Positions 24,976 to 34,700 of a stretch of 64,000 nt of DNA are shown here, one piece after another (position 1 is the first letter of the stretch; every line of letters starts with the position of its first letter). Below the pieces are notes generated by a model that made no database searches, was not told the DNA's origin, and saw only the letters and a program-made list of their open reading frames with translations. Source of the DNA: Neorhizobium vignae (GTDB taxonomy: Bacteria > Pseudomonadota > Alphaproteobacteria > Rhizobiales > Rhizobiaceae); contig NZ_JNNU01000008.1 of assembly GCF_000732195.1 (NCBI RefSeq), forward strand, positions 264,449 to 328,448, in the 5' to 3' direction. The translations under genes were made by a program, and so were the position numbers.

Positions 24976-26670
24976 ATGAACGACTTTCAGGATCAGCTTG
25001 CGGCCGCGATCAAGGAGGCTGCATTGCCGATAGAACGCAAATGGTGGCACACCGCCACCGTCTATCAGGTCTATCCGCGCAGTTTCTGCGATCTCAACGG
25101 CGACGGCGTCGGCGATATTCCCGGCATCACCTCCAAGCTCGACTATCTGAAATCCCTCGGTATCGAGGTGATCTGGCTGTCGCCGATCTACAAATCGCCA
25201 ATGGACGACAACGGCTACGACATTTCCGATTACCAGGACATCGCCCCGGAATTCGGAACGCTTGCCGATTTCGACAGGCTGGTATCGGAGGCGCGCAACC
25301 TGGGCATCGGCATCGTCCTCGATCTCGTCGTCAACCACACCTCGGACGAGCATCCGTGGTTCCTCGAGAGCCGCAAAGGCCCTGGCAACCCGTTCCGCGA
25401 TTTCTACATCTGGCGCAAGCCGGCCGCTGACGGCGGGCCGCCGAACAGCCTGAGGTCCTCCTTCGGGGGGCCGGGCTGGACGCTCGATCCGCTGAGCGGC
25501 GAATATTACCTGCACCTGTTCTCGACCCGCCAGCCGGATCTCAACTGGGAAAACCCGGCGGTCCGGGACGAGATCTACAAGATGATGAACTGGTGGCTGG
25601 AGCGGGGGATTGCCGGTTTCCGCATGGATGTCATCGACTATATCGGCAAGCAGGCAGATCGGGAAATCGTCCACGACGGTCCGCACCTGCACGAATACCT
25701 TCAGGAAATGAACCGCAAGACATTCGGCAATCGCGATATTCTGACCGTCGGCGAGACGTGGAGCGCGACGCCCGGTTCCGCTCTCCTCTATTCCGGCCGC
25801 AACCGCCACGAACTGTCGATGGTCTTCCAGTTCGAGCATGTGACCCAGCAATGGGATGAGATATTCGGCAAATGGCGCTCGAAACCGTTCGACCTGGTGA
25901 AACTGAAATCGGTGCTCGGCAAGTGGCAATACGCGCTGTCGGACGACGGCTGGAATTCGCTCTTCTGGGGAAATCATGACCTGCCGCGCGCCGTTTCCAA
26001 ATATGGAGATGCGACCGGCCATCCGGTGGAATCGGCCAAGATGCTGGCGACCGTGCTGCACCTGATGAAGGGTACGCCCTTCATCTATCAGGGCGAGGAG
26101 ATCGGCATGACCAACGTGCCGTTCACGACGATCGAGCAGTATCGCGACATCGAGACGCTCAACATGCACCGGCTGCATATCGAGGCCGGCCTGTCGCCGG
26201 AGGAATTCATCAGGGGCGCCAACGAAAACGCCCGCGACAACGCCCGCACCCCGATGCAATGGAGCGCCGCGCCCTATGGCGGCTTCTCGACAGGCATGCC
26301 GTGGATCGAGGTCAATCCCAATTATCCGACGATCAATGCCGAACGTGAAATGACCGACGAAAAGTCGATCTGGAACCATTATCGCAAGCTGATCGCGCTC
26401 AGGAAACGCCACCCGGTGATCGTCTATGGGATTTATCAGAGCTGGCTCGACAGCCATCCGGACGTCTTCGTCTACTCGCGAACGCTCGACGGGGAACGTT
26501 TGGTGGTGGCGGCCAATTTCACGGCCCGCGACGTGCCAGTCGAGCTGCCGGGCGAATTGAGGGTGTCCGGCGAGTGCCTGATCTCGAACTATGAATCGGT
26601 CGACCGGCTGGGTGAGAACCTAGCGCTGAAGCCATACGAGGCTTTCGCGGTTTTTGCGCAGACGCTTTGA
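24976..26670 (+). CDS. GH13 alpha-glucosidase/oligo-1,6-glucosidase-like
   Basis: The 564-residue cytoplasmic enzyme has all GH13 signatures in order. These are WWHTATVYQVYPRSF with DLNGDGVGDIPGI, DLVVNHTSDEHPWF, GFRMDVIDYIGK with the nucleophile aspartate near residue 219, ILTVGETWS with the acid/base glutamate, and FWGNHDLPRAVSKYG. The order and the QPDLNWENPAVRDEI loop place it in the alpha-glucosidase/oligo-1,6-glucosidase branch (family 13 subfamilies acting on maltose, sucrose or isomaltose). ATG 24976 follows GGGAGGGCATCG. It is not next to sugar transporters, so the physiological sugar is open. Confidence 0.93.
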   Translation: MNDFQDQLAAAIKEAALPIERKWWHTATVYQVYPRSFCDLNGDGVGDIPGITSKLDYLKSLGIEVIWLSPIYKSPMDDNGYDISDYQDIAPEFGTLADFDRLVSEARNLGIGIVLDLVVNHTSDEHPWFLESRKGPGNPFRDFYIWRKPAADGGPPNSLRSSFGGPGWTLDPLSGEYYLHLFSTRQPDLNWENPAVRDEIYKMMNWWLERGIAGFRMDVIDYIGKQADREIVHDGPHLHEYLQEMNRKTFGNRDILTVGETWSATPGSALLYSGRNRHELSMVFQFEHVTQQWDEIFGKWRSKPFDLVKLKSVLGKWQYALSDDGWNSLFWGNHDLPRAVSKYGDATGHPVESAKMLATVLHLMKGTPFIYQGEEIGMTNVPFTTIEQYRDIETLNMHRLHIEAGLSPEEFIRGANENARDNARTPMQWSAAPYGGFSTGMPWIEVNPNYPTINAEREMTDEKSIWNHYRKLIALRKRHPVIVYGIYQSWLDSHPDVFVYSRTLDGERLVVAANFTARDVPVELPGELRVSGECLISNYESVDRLGENLALKPYEAFAVFAQTL

Positions 26671-26713
26671 AAAGGTGCGTCCCCTTCAGAGCTGTCCCTC
26701 ATCCGGCTGCCAG

Positions 26714-29092
26714 TCAAACCGCCCTCACCCGCAGCAGCCGCAGCGCATTGATCGTCACCAGTACGGTCGCTCCCGTATCCGCGAGGATCGCCGGCCATAA
26801 TCCAGTGATGCCCAGAACGGTAGTGACCAGGAAGACGGCCTTCAGGCCGAGTGCGATGGTAATGTTCTGGTAGATATTGCGCATCGTCCGATTCGACAGC
26901 GCAATCATGGCGGCAATGTCGCCGACCCGGCCGTGCAGTGCTGCCGCGTCGGCAGTTTCGAGTGCCACGTCGGTGCCGCCGCCCATCGCGATGCCGACAT
27001 CGGCGGCGGCAAGTGCGGGCGCGTCGTTGATGCCGTCGCCGACCTTGCCGACCACATAACCCTCGCGCTTCAGTTCGCCGACGATGCGGCTCTTGTCTTC
27101 CGGCATCAGCTCGGCACGCACCTCGATGCCGAGGTCCTTGCCGATCGCGGCGGCGGTGCGGGCATTGTCGCCGGTCAGCATGACGGTCCTGATGCCGGCA
27201 TCGGTCAATGCCTTCAAGCCGGCCCTGGCGTCGGGGCGCGGTTCGTCGCGCATGGCGACGGCACCGGCGAGGACCCCGCCGACGGTCAGCACCGAGACGG
27301 TCTTGCCTTCGTCGTTGAGGCCGGTGATCCGTCGGCCATGCGCCATCGGAAGCGAAACCCGTTCGGCCGCGGCTTTCGGCGAACCGAGGAATACCTCCTG
27401 GCCTTCGACAATCGCCGTCACGCCCTTGCCGCCAAGTGCTTTGGCATCCGTCGCCGGCGGGATCTCGACCTCGTCATCGGCAGCCTTGGCGAGGATGGCG
27501 GCGGCAAGCGGATGGCTCGAGCCGGTTTCGAGCGCGGCGGCGAAACGCAACACGTCTTCCGCATTGCGGCCAAAGGCGATGACATCTGTCACCTGAGGCC
27601 TGCCGGCCGTCAGCGTGCCGGTCTTGTCGAGTGCGACCGCGGTAATCCTGCCGAGGGTTTCCAGCACCGCGCCGCCCTTCATCAGCAGGCCGCGGCGGGC
27701 ACCGGAAGACAGCGATGCGGCAATCGCCGCCGGCGTCGAGATGACCAGCGCGCAGGGGCAGCCGATCAGCAGGATCGCCAGGCCCTTGTAGACCCACTCG
27801 CTCCAGGACGCGCCGGCAATGAGCGGCGGCAGGATGGCGACCAGGGCCGCCACTGCGACGACGCCCGGCGTGTAGTACCGCGAGAACCGGTCGATGAAGC
27901 GTTCGGTCGGTGCCTTGCTCTCCTGCGCCTCCTCGACCAGCCGCACGACGCGGGCAATCGTATTGTCCTCGGCAGCTGCTGTCACGCGAACCCGCAAGGC
28001 GGCATCGCCGTTGATCGTGCCGGCAAACACCGCGTCGTCGATGCCCTTTGAGACGGGCGTGCTTTCGCCCGTCACCGGCGCTTCGTCGATCGCGCTTTCG
28101 CCCGCGATGATGATGCCGTCGGCCGAAATACGGTCACCGGGGCGTACGAGGATGGTCGCGCCGATGCCAAGGCTCTCGGCCGGTACTTCGCGGGTCTGGC
28201 CGTTCTCTTCGAGCAGCGCGTTCTTCGGCACCAGCGCCGTCAGGCTCTGGATGCTCTGCCGCGCCTTGCCGGCCGCGACCCCTTCCAGCAGTTCGCCGAT
28301 GAGAAACAGGAAGACCACAGCGGCGGCCTCTTCCGATGCGTCGATGATAACAGCGCCGACGGCGGCGATCGTCATCAACATCTCGATCGAAAACGGTGTG
28401 CCGGCAAGCGCGGCCATGACGGCGCGGCGGGCGATCGGCACGAGGCCGATCAGCATCGCGGCGGTGAAGATATAGGTGTCATAGGTGGGCACGAGATGGC
28501 CGATCCCGTAGGCCGCGGCCAACGCGATGCCGACCAGGAGCGTCAGCCGGCCCTTGGCCGATTTCCACCAAGGCCCGTCCATCGGTCCGTCATCGTGGCC
28601 GTGCAGGCCTTCGATGTCTGTCGTGCCGTGGTCGTGGTGGGGCTGGGCGTGCGCGCCATCATGATGGTGGTCGTGGCCGCAGCTCTGCCCATGTTCGTGG
28701 CTGCGCGCGCCGGCCCCCTCATCCGACCGCTCCGCTCCTACCTTCTCCCCGCGGGGGAGAAGAAGACTTGCCGCACCGTCTCCGTCCTCCTCTCCCCTCG
28801 GGGAGAGGTCCGCCGAGCGGAGCGGAGGCGGGGTGAGGGGGCCGCCCGCTCCGCCCTTAGCCGGCGCCTTCTGACCCAGTGCCCTTAGCGAATACCCAAG
28901 CCCCACGACCTTCTTTTCGATGGCACCGAGGTCGCCCGTGCCGTCGTGCTTCACGGTCATCGTGCCCGAGGCAACCGAAACGGTCACGTCCTCGACGCCC
29001 GGCATGCGGCGCACCGCGGTGTCGATCTTCGTCGCGCAACTGGCGCAATCCATGCCGCCAACCTTGTATCGTGCCTGCGTCGTCGCGTTCAT
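26714..29092 (-). CDS. zntA: heavy-metal P1B-type ATPase (Zn/Cd/Pb exporter, ZntA-like) carrying an in-frame palindromic element
   Basis: From ATG 29092 the protein has 792 residues. An N-terminal HMA domain has GGMDCASCATKID. Residues 84-127 are a proline/arginine insert encoded by a palindromic repeat. A histidine-rich stretch (HEHGQSCGHDHHHDG) follows, then eight membrane helices with the CPC metal site in GCPCALVISTPAAI. The catalytic core has DKTGTLTAGRPQV with phosphorylated aspartate, SSHPLAAAI and GDGINDAPALAAADVG. The C-terminal end NALRLLRVRA fits the Zn/Cd/Pb group. It exports divalent metals across the inner membrane at the cost of ATP. It is divergent from the thi operon and shows no regulator nearby. 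Confidence 0.95.
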   Translation of the reverse strand: MNATTQARYKVGGMDCASCATKIDTAVRRMPGVEDVTVSVASGTMTVKHDGTGDLGAIEKKVVGLGYSLRALGQKAPAKGGAGGPLTPPPLRSADLSPRGEEDGDGAASLLLPRGEKVGAERSDEGAGARSHEHGQSCGHDHHHDGAHAQPHHDHGTTDIEGLHGHDDGPMDGPWWKSAKGRLTLLVGIALAAAYGIGHLVPTYDTYIFTAAMLIGLVPIARRAVMAALAGTPFSIEMLMTIAAVGAVIIDASEEAAAVVFLFLIGELLEGVAAGKARQSIQSLTALVPKNALLEENGQTREVPAESLGIGATILVRPGDRISADGIIIAGESAIDEAPVTGESTPVSKGIDDAVFAGTINGDAALRVRVTAAAEDNTIARVVRLVEEAQESKAPTERFIDRFSRYYTPGVVAVAALVAILPPLIAGASWSEWVYKGLAILLIGCPCALVISTPAAIAASLSSGARRGLLMKGGAVLETLGRITAVALDKTGTLTAGRPQVTDVIAFGRNAEDVLRFAAALETGSSHPLAAAILAKAADDEVEIPPATDAKALGGKGVTAIVEGQEVFLGSPKAAAERVSLPMAHGRRITGLNDEGKTVSVLTVGGVLAGAVAMRDEPRPDARAGLKALTDAGIRTVMLTGDNARTAAAIGKDLGIEVRAELMPEDKSRIVGELKREGYVVGKVGDGINDAPALAAADVGIAMGGGTDVALETADAAALHGRVGDIAAMIALSNRTMRNIYQNITIALGLKAVFLVTTVLGITGLWPAILADTGATVLVTINALRLLRVRAV
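28712..28843. repeat. RIME-like palindromic element inserted in frame in the metal ATPase gene
   Basis: The 132-base segment is bounded by GGCCCCCTCA (28712-28721) and its exact inverse TGAGGGGGCC (28834-28843). Inside are two hairpins: 28742-28750 with 28754-28762 (CTTCTCCCC/GGGGAGAAG) and 28789-28808 (CCTCTCCC ... GGGAGAGG). Subterminal CCGCTCCGCTC pairs with GAGCGGAGCGG. This is the architecture of rhizobial intergenic mosaic elements. A second element of similar layout is at 43971-44090. The length is a multiple of three and the frame stays open. Confidence 0.75.
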
Positions 29093-29213
29093 CGTCTCAT
29101 TCCCGTTGGATCGAGCCCCGTCTCTACAACCTCTAGCGACTAGAGCTGCAAGGCCCAAAATCAGAAAAAATCACTGGCGAAGCGCATTGTCTTTGCTGTA
29201 AGCCATTGGTGAA

Positions 29214-29290
29214 GACAGGGGCGTCCGGCAAAGCCGGGCTGAGAAGCACCCTTAGAACCTGAACCAGATCATGCTGGCGGAGGGAGTCGT
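29214..29290 (+). promoter_or_regulatory. TPP (THI-box) riboswitch
   Basis: The conserved core is visible in order: GGGGCGTCC, GGCTGAGA, CACCCTTAGAACCTGAACCAGATC, ATGCTGGCGGAGGGA (given in parts). This is the thi-box pairing of CTGAGA with the ACCUGA/GAUC/UGCNNGCG-AGGGA stem. It lies 51 bases before thiM. When bound by thiamine diphosphate it should lower expression of thiMED, in Gram-negatives usually by hiding the ribosome site. Confidence 0.93.
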
Positions 29291-29340
29291 CCGGGCGTTC
29301 AACATCGCGCCCTGCGCCTGCCCCGCCGAACGAGGCAGAT

Positions 29341-30162
29341 ATGCAGACGACACTGCCCCTTGGGGGCCCAGGACAGACCTCCGGCCAGCTGCTGACCGCG
29401 ATGCGCGAAAAAAATCCGCTCGTGCAGAACATCACCAATTTCGTGGCGATGAACATCGCCGCCAACGTGATGCTCGCGGCCGGCGCCTCGCCCGCCATGG
29501 TGCACACGAAGGAAGAAGCCGGCGAATTCGCCCGCATCGCCGCGGCGTTGACGATCAATATCGGCACTCTGTCGCCGGACTTCCTGGCCGGCATGAAGGC
29601 GGCAGCCTCGGCCGCCGCAGAAGCTGGCAAGCCATGGGTGCTCGACCCCGTCGCCCATTACGCCACCGCCTATCGTCGCGCAGCGCTTGCAGAGTTGATG
29701 GAACTGAAGCCCACCGTCATCCGCGGCAATGCCTCTGAAATCATCGCGCTGGCCGGCAGCCAGTCGAGCGGCCATGGCGTCGACAGCGGCGACAGCGTCG
29801 CGGCGGCCGAAAGCTCCGCCATCGCCATTGCCAGGCAGAACGCCTGCGTGGTGGCCGTCACCGGCGAGGTGGACTTCGTCACCGACGGCCGGCGCTCAGT
29901 CCGCATCCTCGGCGGCTCGGCCCTGATGCCGCGGGTCACCGCGCTCGGCTGCTCGCTCACCTGCCTGGTCGGCGCGTTTGCCGCCACCGCGGACAATCCC
30001 TTCGAGGCGACAGTCGCCGCACTCGCGATGTTCGCTGTCGCGGGCGAGGAAGCGGCCTTCACCGCCTCCGGTCCCGGCTTCTTCTCGCCGATCTTCCTCG
30101 ACCGTCTCGCGGCGCTGACCGGCGAGACGCTCGATGCAAAGGCAAGGATCGTGGCCGCATGA
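29341..30162 (+). CDS. thiM: hydroxyethylthiazole kinase
   Basis: The 273-residue protein phosphorylates 4-methyl-5-(2-hydroxyethyl)thiazole for thiamine salvage. Family features are NPLVQNITNFVAMNIAANVMLAAGASPAMVH near the start (cited in part), the WVLDPVAHYAT loop, VTGEVDFVTDG, and the catalytic cysteine region ALGCSLTCLVGAF. It is the first gene after a TPP riboswitch and overlaps thiE by ATGA. Length is normal for ThiM. Confidence 0.95.
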   Translation: MQTTLPLGGPGQTSGQLLTAMREKNPLVQNITNFVAMNIAANVMLAAGASPAMVHTKEEAGEFARIAAALTINIGTLSPDFLAGMKAAASAAAEAGKPWVLDPVAHYATAYRRAALAELMELKPTVIRGNASEIIALAGSQSSGHGVDSGDSVAAAESSAIAIARQNACVVAVTGEVDFVTDGRRSVRILGGSALMPRVTALGCSLTCLVGAFAATADNPFEATVAALAMFAVAGEEAAFTASGPGFFSPIFLDRLAALTGETLDAKARIVAA

Positions 30163-30797
30163 AAAAGACCTTCGACCTTTCCGTCTACCTCGTCCTCGAT
30201 CCCGATCTCTGCCGCGACATTGGCATGATCGAGACGACAAGGCTGGCCGTCGCCGGCGGCGTCACCATCGTCCAGTTGCGCGACAAGCAGGCGGATACGG
30301 CAAAAATGGTCGAAACCGGCCGGGCGCTGAAGGCGGTGCTGGCCGGCACCGGCGTGCCTCTCATTATCAACGATGACGTGGAGGCGGCCATTGCGATCCA
30401 CGCCGAAGGCCTGCATGTCGGCCAGAGCGACATGGTGGCAGTGATGGCGCGGCAGCGCGTCGGCCACGGCATGATTCTCGGCCTCTCGGTCGAGACAGAG
30501 GAACTGGCGCGGCGGGTGGATCCGTCCATCGTCGATTATGTCGGCATCGGTCCTGTGTTTGCGACCAGCACCAAGCCCGACCACAAGCAGCCGATCGGTT
30601 TCGACGGTCTTGCGCGCATCGCCGCCATGGCCCCGGTTCCGGCGGTCGCGATCGGCGGCGTCAAGGCGGAACATGCCGGCCCGGCGCTCGGTGCCGGCGC
30701 AAAGGGCATCGCGGTGGTCTCCGCTATCTGCGGCCAGCCCGATCCTGAAGCCGCAGCCCGCAAAATTGCCGCGGAAATCGAAAGGGCACGCGCATGA
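30159..30797 (+). CDS. thiE: thiamine-phosphate synthase
   Basis: The 212-residue TIM-barrel enzyme couples HMP-diphosphate with thiazole phosphate. Recognisable sites are VQLRDKQAD, INDDVEAAIAI, GLHVGQSDM, GPVFATSTKPDH and the C-terminal phosphate loop PAVAIGGVKAEH. It overlaps thiM and thiD by four bases each, so the three proteins are probably made in a coupled way. It uses products of thiM and thiD, which explains the operon. Confidence 0.95.
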   Translation: MKKTFDLSVYLVLDPDLCRDIGMIETTRLAVAGGVTIVQLRDKQADTAKMVETGRALKAVLAGTGVPLIINDDVEAAIAIHAEGLHVGQSDMVAVMARQRVGHGMILGLSVETEELARRVDPSIVDYVGIGPVFATSTKPDHKQPIGFDGLARIAAMAPVPAVAIGGVKAEHAGPALGAGAKGIAVVSAICGQPDPEAAARKIAAEIERARA

Positions 30798-31606
30798 GCA
30801 GGGCCGACATCAAAAATGTCCTGTCGGTCGCCGGTTCGGACCCTTCCGGCGGCGCCGGTATCCAAGCGGATCTGAAAACCTTCGCAGCGCGCGGGACCTA
30901 TGGCATGGCGGCCCTGACCGCGCTGACCGCCCAGAATACCCAAGGGGTCACCGGGGTACATGCAGTGCCCGCCGACTTCGTCGCAAACCAGATCCGCTCC
31001 ATTTTTCTCGACGTGCGCGTCGACGCGGTGAAGATCGGCATGATCGCCAATGCCGAGATCGCCGAGGCGGTCGCCGAGGTGCTGCGCCCCTATCGCGATA
31101 CCGTGCCGATCGTGCTCGATCCGGTGATGATCGCCAAGGGCGGCTCGCCGCTGCTGGCGCTCGATGCGGTGGATGCTGTCACCGACAAGCTGATGCCGCT
31201 CGCCGCCGTCGTCACCCCCAACCTGCCCGAAGCAGCTGCTCTGCTCGGCGAGACGATCGCTGCGACCCGCGAAGAGATGGCAGCCCAGGCCGAGCGGCTG
31301 TTGAAGATCGGCCCCAAGGCCGTCCTGGTGAAGGGCGGTCATCTGGAAGGCGAAGACAGCCCGGACGTACTGGCCGACGCCAGCGGCATCCACTGGTTCG
31401 AGGGCAGGCGCACCGCGACCAGAAACACCCACGGCACCGGCTGCACGCTGTCCAGCGCCATCGCCGCCGAGCTCGCAAAGGGCGCCTCGCCCGCGCATGC
31501 GGTCGCCGTCGCCAAGACCTATCTCGCCGGAGCGATCGCCGCCGCCGATACCCTCACCGTCGGCACCGGCCACGGGCCGGTATCGCATTTTTACGAGTGG
31601 TGGTGA
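30794..31606 (+). CDS. thiD: hydroxymethylpyrimidine/phosphomethylpyrimidine kinase
   Basis: The 270-residue ribokinase-fold enzyme makes HMP-diphosphate in two steps. Diagnostic motifs are VAGSDPSGGAGIQADLKTF at the N-terminus, GTYGMAALTALTAQNT, IVLDPVMIAKGG, and NTHGTGCTLSSAIAAEL with the anion hole and catalytic aspartate/cysteine region. It is the last gene of the riboswitch-controlled thiMED salvage operon. No thiC, thiG or thiO is present here, so this locus recycles bases rather than making them de novo. No clear terminator follows. Confidence 0.95.
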   Translation: MSRADIKNVLSVAGSDPSGGAGIQADLKTFAARGTYGMAALTALTAQNTQGVTGVHAVPADFVANQIRSIFLDVRVDAVKIGMIANAEIAEAVAEVLRPYRDTVPIVLDPVMIAKGGSPLLALDAVDAVTDKLMPLAAVVTPNLPEAAALLGETIAATREEMAAQAERLLKIGPKAVLVKGGHLEGEDSPDVLADASGIHWFEGRRTATRNTHGTGCTLSSAIAAELAKGASPAHAVAVAKTYLAGAIAAADTLTVGTGHGPVSHFYEWW

Positions 31607-31741
31607 GGTGCGTTTAAAAAGAGGGGCTCCGATCATATCGGGGCATGGCAGCCTTCGCGGTCGCAAGGCGCCGTCCGCGACCCTCCCGCAATTGAGGATG
31701 ACAGCGCGGTCATCCGGCCTGACGGGCGTGAAGACCGGTTC

Positions 31742-34700
31742 TCAGCCCTTCTGCACCGCAATCTTCTCGAAGGCTGTTGCGATCTCCTGGCTGCCGTAGG
31801 GTTTTTTCAGAAGCACTGCGCCTTCGACTGCCGCATCGTCGGGAATGAGGTCGTTTCCGGTTGCAAAAACGATACCGACATCGGGAGATAGCTTGCGCGC
31901 CTGCTGTGCGAACTCGCCGCCGGAGAGACCCGGCAGGCCGAGGTCGGTGACCACGACGTCGAAGCTGCGCTCCTCAATCATGATGATCGCCTCCTCCGCC
32001 GTCGAGGCCTCGGAAACCTGGTGCCCCAGTTCGGCCAGCAGATCGGCCGTGCTCATGCGGATCAGGAAATCGTCCTCGACCAGCAGCACGGAATAACGCG
32101 GCGGAACCGGCCGCTGCCCGATCGGCGGGGCGGGCGGCTTGGCTGCGAACGACGCCCTAACCCGGTTGCGGTGCTGCTGGCCGTTCAGCACGTGGCGGAT
32201 TTTTCGCGCCAAGGCCTCGCGGGTATAGGGTTTCGAGAGCAGTTCGACCCCGGGATCGAGCCTGCCACCGTGCACGATCGAGTTTTCCGTATAGCCGGAG
32301 GTGAACAGCACGGCTATGTCAGGCATCCGCTCGCGTGCGTGCCTGGCAAGCTCGGTGCTTTTCAGAGGTCCCGGCATTACCACGTCAGTGAACAGAAGAT
32401 CGACCGGTACGCCGCTTTCGATGACGCTCAGCGCGCCAGCGGCGTCCTTCGCCTTCAGCACCGCATAGCCGAGATCGCCGAGCAGTTCGACGACGGTGGC
32501 GCGCACCTGCTCGTCATCCTCCGCCACCAGAATTGTCTCGGTACCGCCGGTCACCGGGCCGAAATCGGCGTCGGTGACGAGATCCTCGCTGCGCTGGATG
32601 CGCGGGAAATAGATCTTGACGGTCGTGCCCTGCCCAAGCTCGCTGTAAATCTTGATATGGCCACCGGACTGCTTGACGAAACCGTAGACCATCGAGAGGC
32701 CAAGGCCGGTGCCCTTGCCGACGGGCTTCGTCGAGAAGAACGGCTCGAACACCTGTTCCATCACCTCCGGCGTCATGCCGGTGCCCGTGTCGGTCACCGC
32801 CAGCATCACATATTGGCCGGCTGGTACATCCGCATGCTGGCGCACATAATTGTCGTCGAGGAAAGCGTTACCGGCCTCGATCGTCAGCTTGCCGCCGCCT
32901 TCCATCGCGTCGCGGGCGTTGATCGCGAGGTTGAGCAGCGCATTCTCGATCTGCGTCGGGTCGACCAGCACGTTCCAGAGGCCGCCGGAGCGGACCGTCT
33001 CGACCTCGATATCCTCGCCGAGCGTCCGGCGCAGCAGCTCTTCCATGCCGATGAGGAACCGGCCGATATTGACGACCTTGGGCTCCAACGGCTGGCGGCG
33101 GCCGAAGGCGAGCAACTGGCTTGCGAGCTTGGAACCGCGCTGCACCCCGGCAAGCGCATTGTCCACCCGGCGGCTTGCCCGCTGGTTGCTGGCGACGTCC
33201 TTGGCGAGAAGCTGGAGATTGCCGGAAATCACCTGCAGCAGGTTGTTGAAATCGTGCGCGACGCCGCCTGTCAGCTGACCGAGCGCTTCCATCTTCTGGC
33301 TCTGGCGCAGCGCCTCTTCCATCTTCATACGTTCGGAGATCTCGGAGGCGATCTTCTGTTCGAGGCCGGCATTGAGCACCTGCAGCGCTTCCTCGGCGCG
33401 CTGACGTTCGGCAAGATCGCGTTCCGCGGCGCGGAAAAGCCGCGCATTGTCTATGGCGATCGCCACCTGGCCGGCAGCCCCCACGACCAACCGTTCATGC
33501 TCCTCGCGGAACTGAGCCGGCTCGGCATGGCCGAAGAACAGACCGCCGATCACCTCGCCGGAGCGCGAGATCACCGGAACCGTGAGATAGCTGCGCACCG
33601 GCAGATGACCCTTCGGCATGCCGAAATACGGGGCATTCCGGCCGTAGCGGGCATCCTTCAGGATATCGTCGGAGCGGATGACGCCCTCGCCGCCGAAGGT
33701 CGGGGCAAAAACCGCCGTGTTGCGCGGCATTGGAAATTTCTCGAACGCCGAGCGGGGAACCCCGGACAGGGCATAGAGCATGTAGCTCTCGCCGCGCTCG
33801 TTGGCCACGTTATAGAAGAAAGCTCCGAATTGTGCGCCCGTCAGTTCCACGCCGGCATCGGTGGTCATCTGCACCACCTTTTCCAGGTCCAGTTCGGCGG
33901 AAAGTTCGGCGCCGAGCCGGTTCAGCACCTCGAGATGCCGGGTCTCCTTGAGAAGCGCGATCTCCGCCTTCTTCTGATCGGTGACGTCGCTGCCCTGGAT
34001 GAAGATGCCGGTCGGCTGGCCGGCATCGTCGACGATCGGCTGAAAGACGAAATCCACGAAACGCTCTTCCGGCGGCTGGCCGTGCCGACGCGCCAGCATC
34101 ACGCTCACCCCCTGGCCGAGATGGGGACGACCGCTTCTGCGGACCTCATCGAGCAGGTCGGAAAAACCCTGCTCGGCCACTTCCGGCAGGGCTTCGCGGA
34201 TAGGCCGACCGAGCAGTTCCCGGCCGCCGACAAGGCGCATGTAGGCGCCGTTCGCCATTTCGAAAACATGGTCCGGTCCGATCACCATGGCCATGAAGCC
34301 CGGCGCCTGATCGAACATCAGTCTCAGACGCTCGCCCTCGCCCTGCAGCCGTCGCTCGGCTCGCACCTTGGCAGTGTTTTCCACGACGATCGCCACAACG
34401 CCGAAAGGTTTTCCGGCCTCGTCGTAGACCGGGGAATAATAGAGGTTCATGAAAGCGGAGGCGGGCACGCCCGAGCGGTCGAGCACCATTTCCTGGTCGG
34501 AATAGGCAAGCGTGCCGCCGGCGAAACAGACCTTCATGACGTTGTCGTTGAAGTCGGCCACTTCAGGCCAGCCCTCGCGCACCTTGGAGCCGAGGATGCC
34601 GGGATGGCGCCGTCCGGCAAAATCGGAATAGGCGTCGTTATAGATCATCACACCGTCCTCGTTCCACAGCGTGACGATCGGAACCGGCGAACGGAGCATG

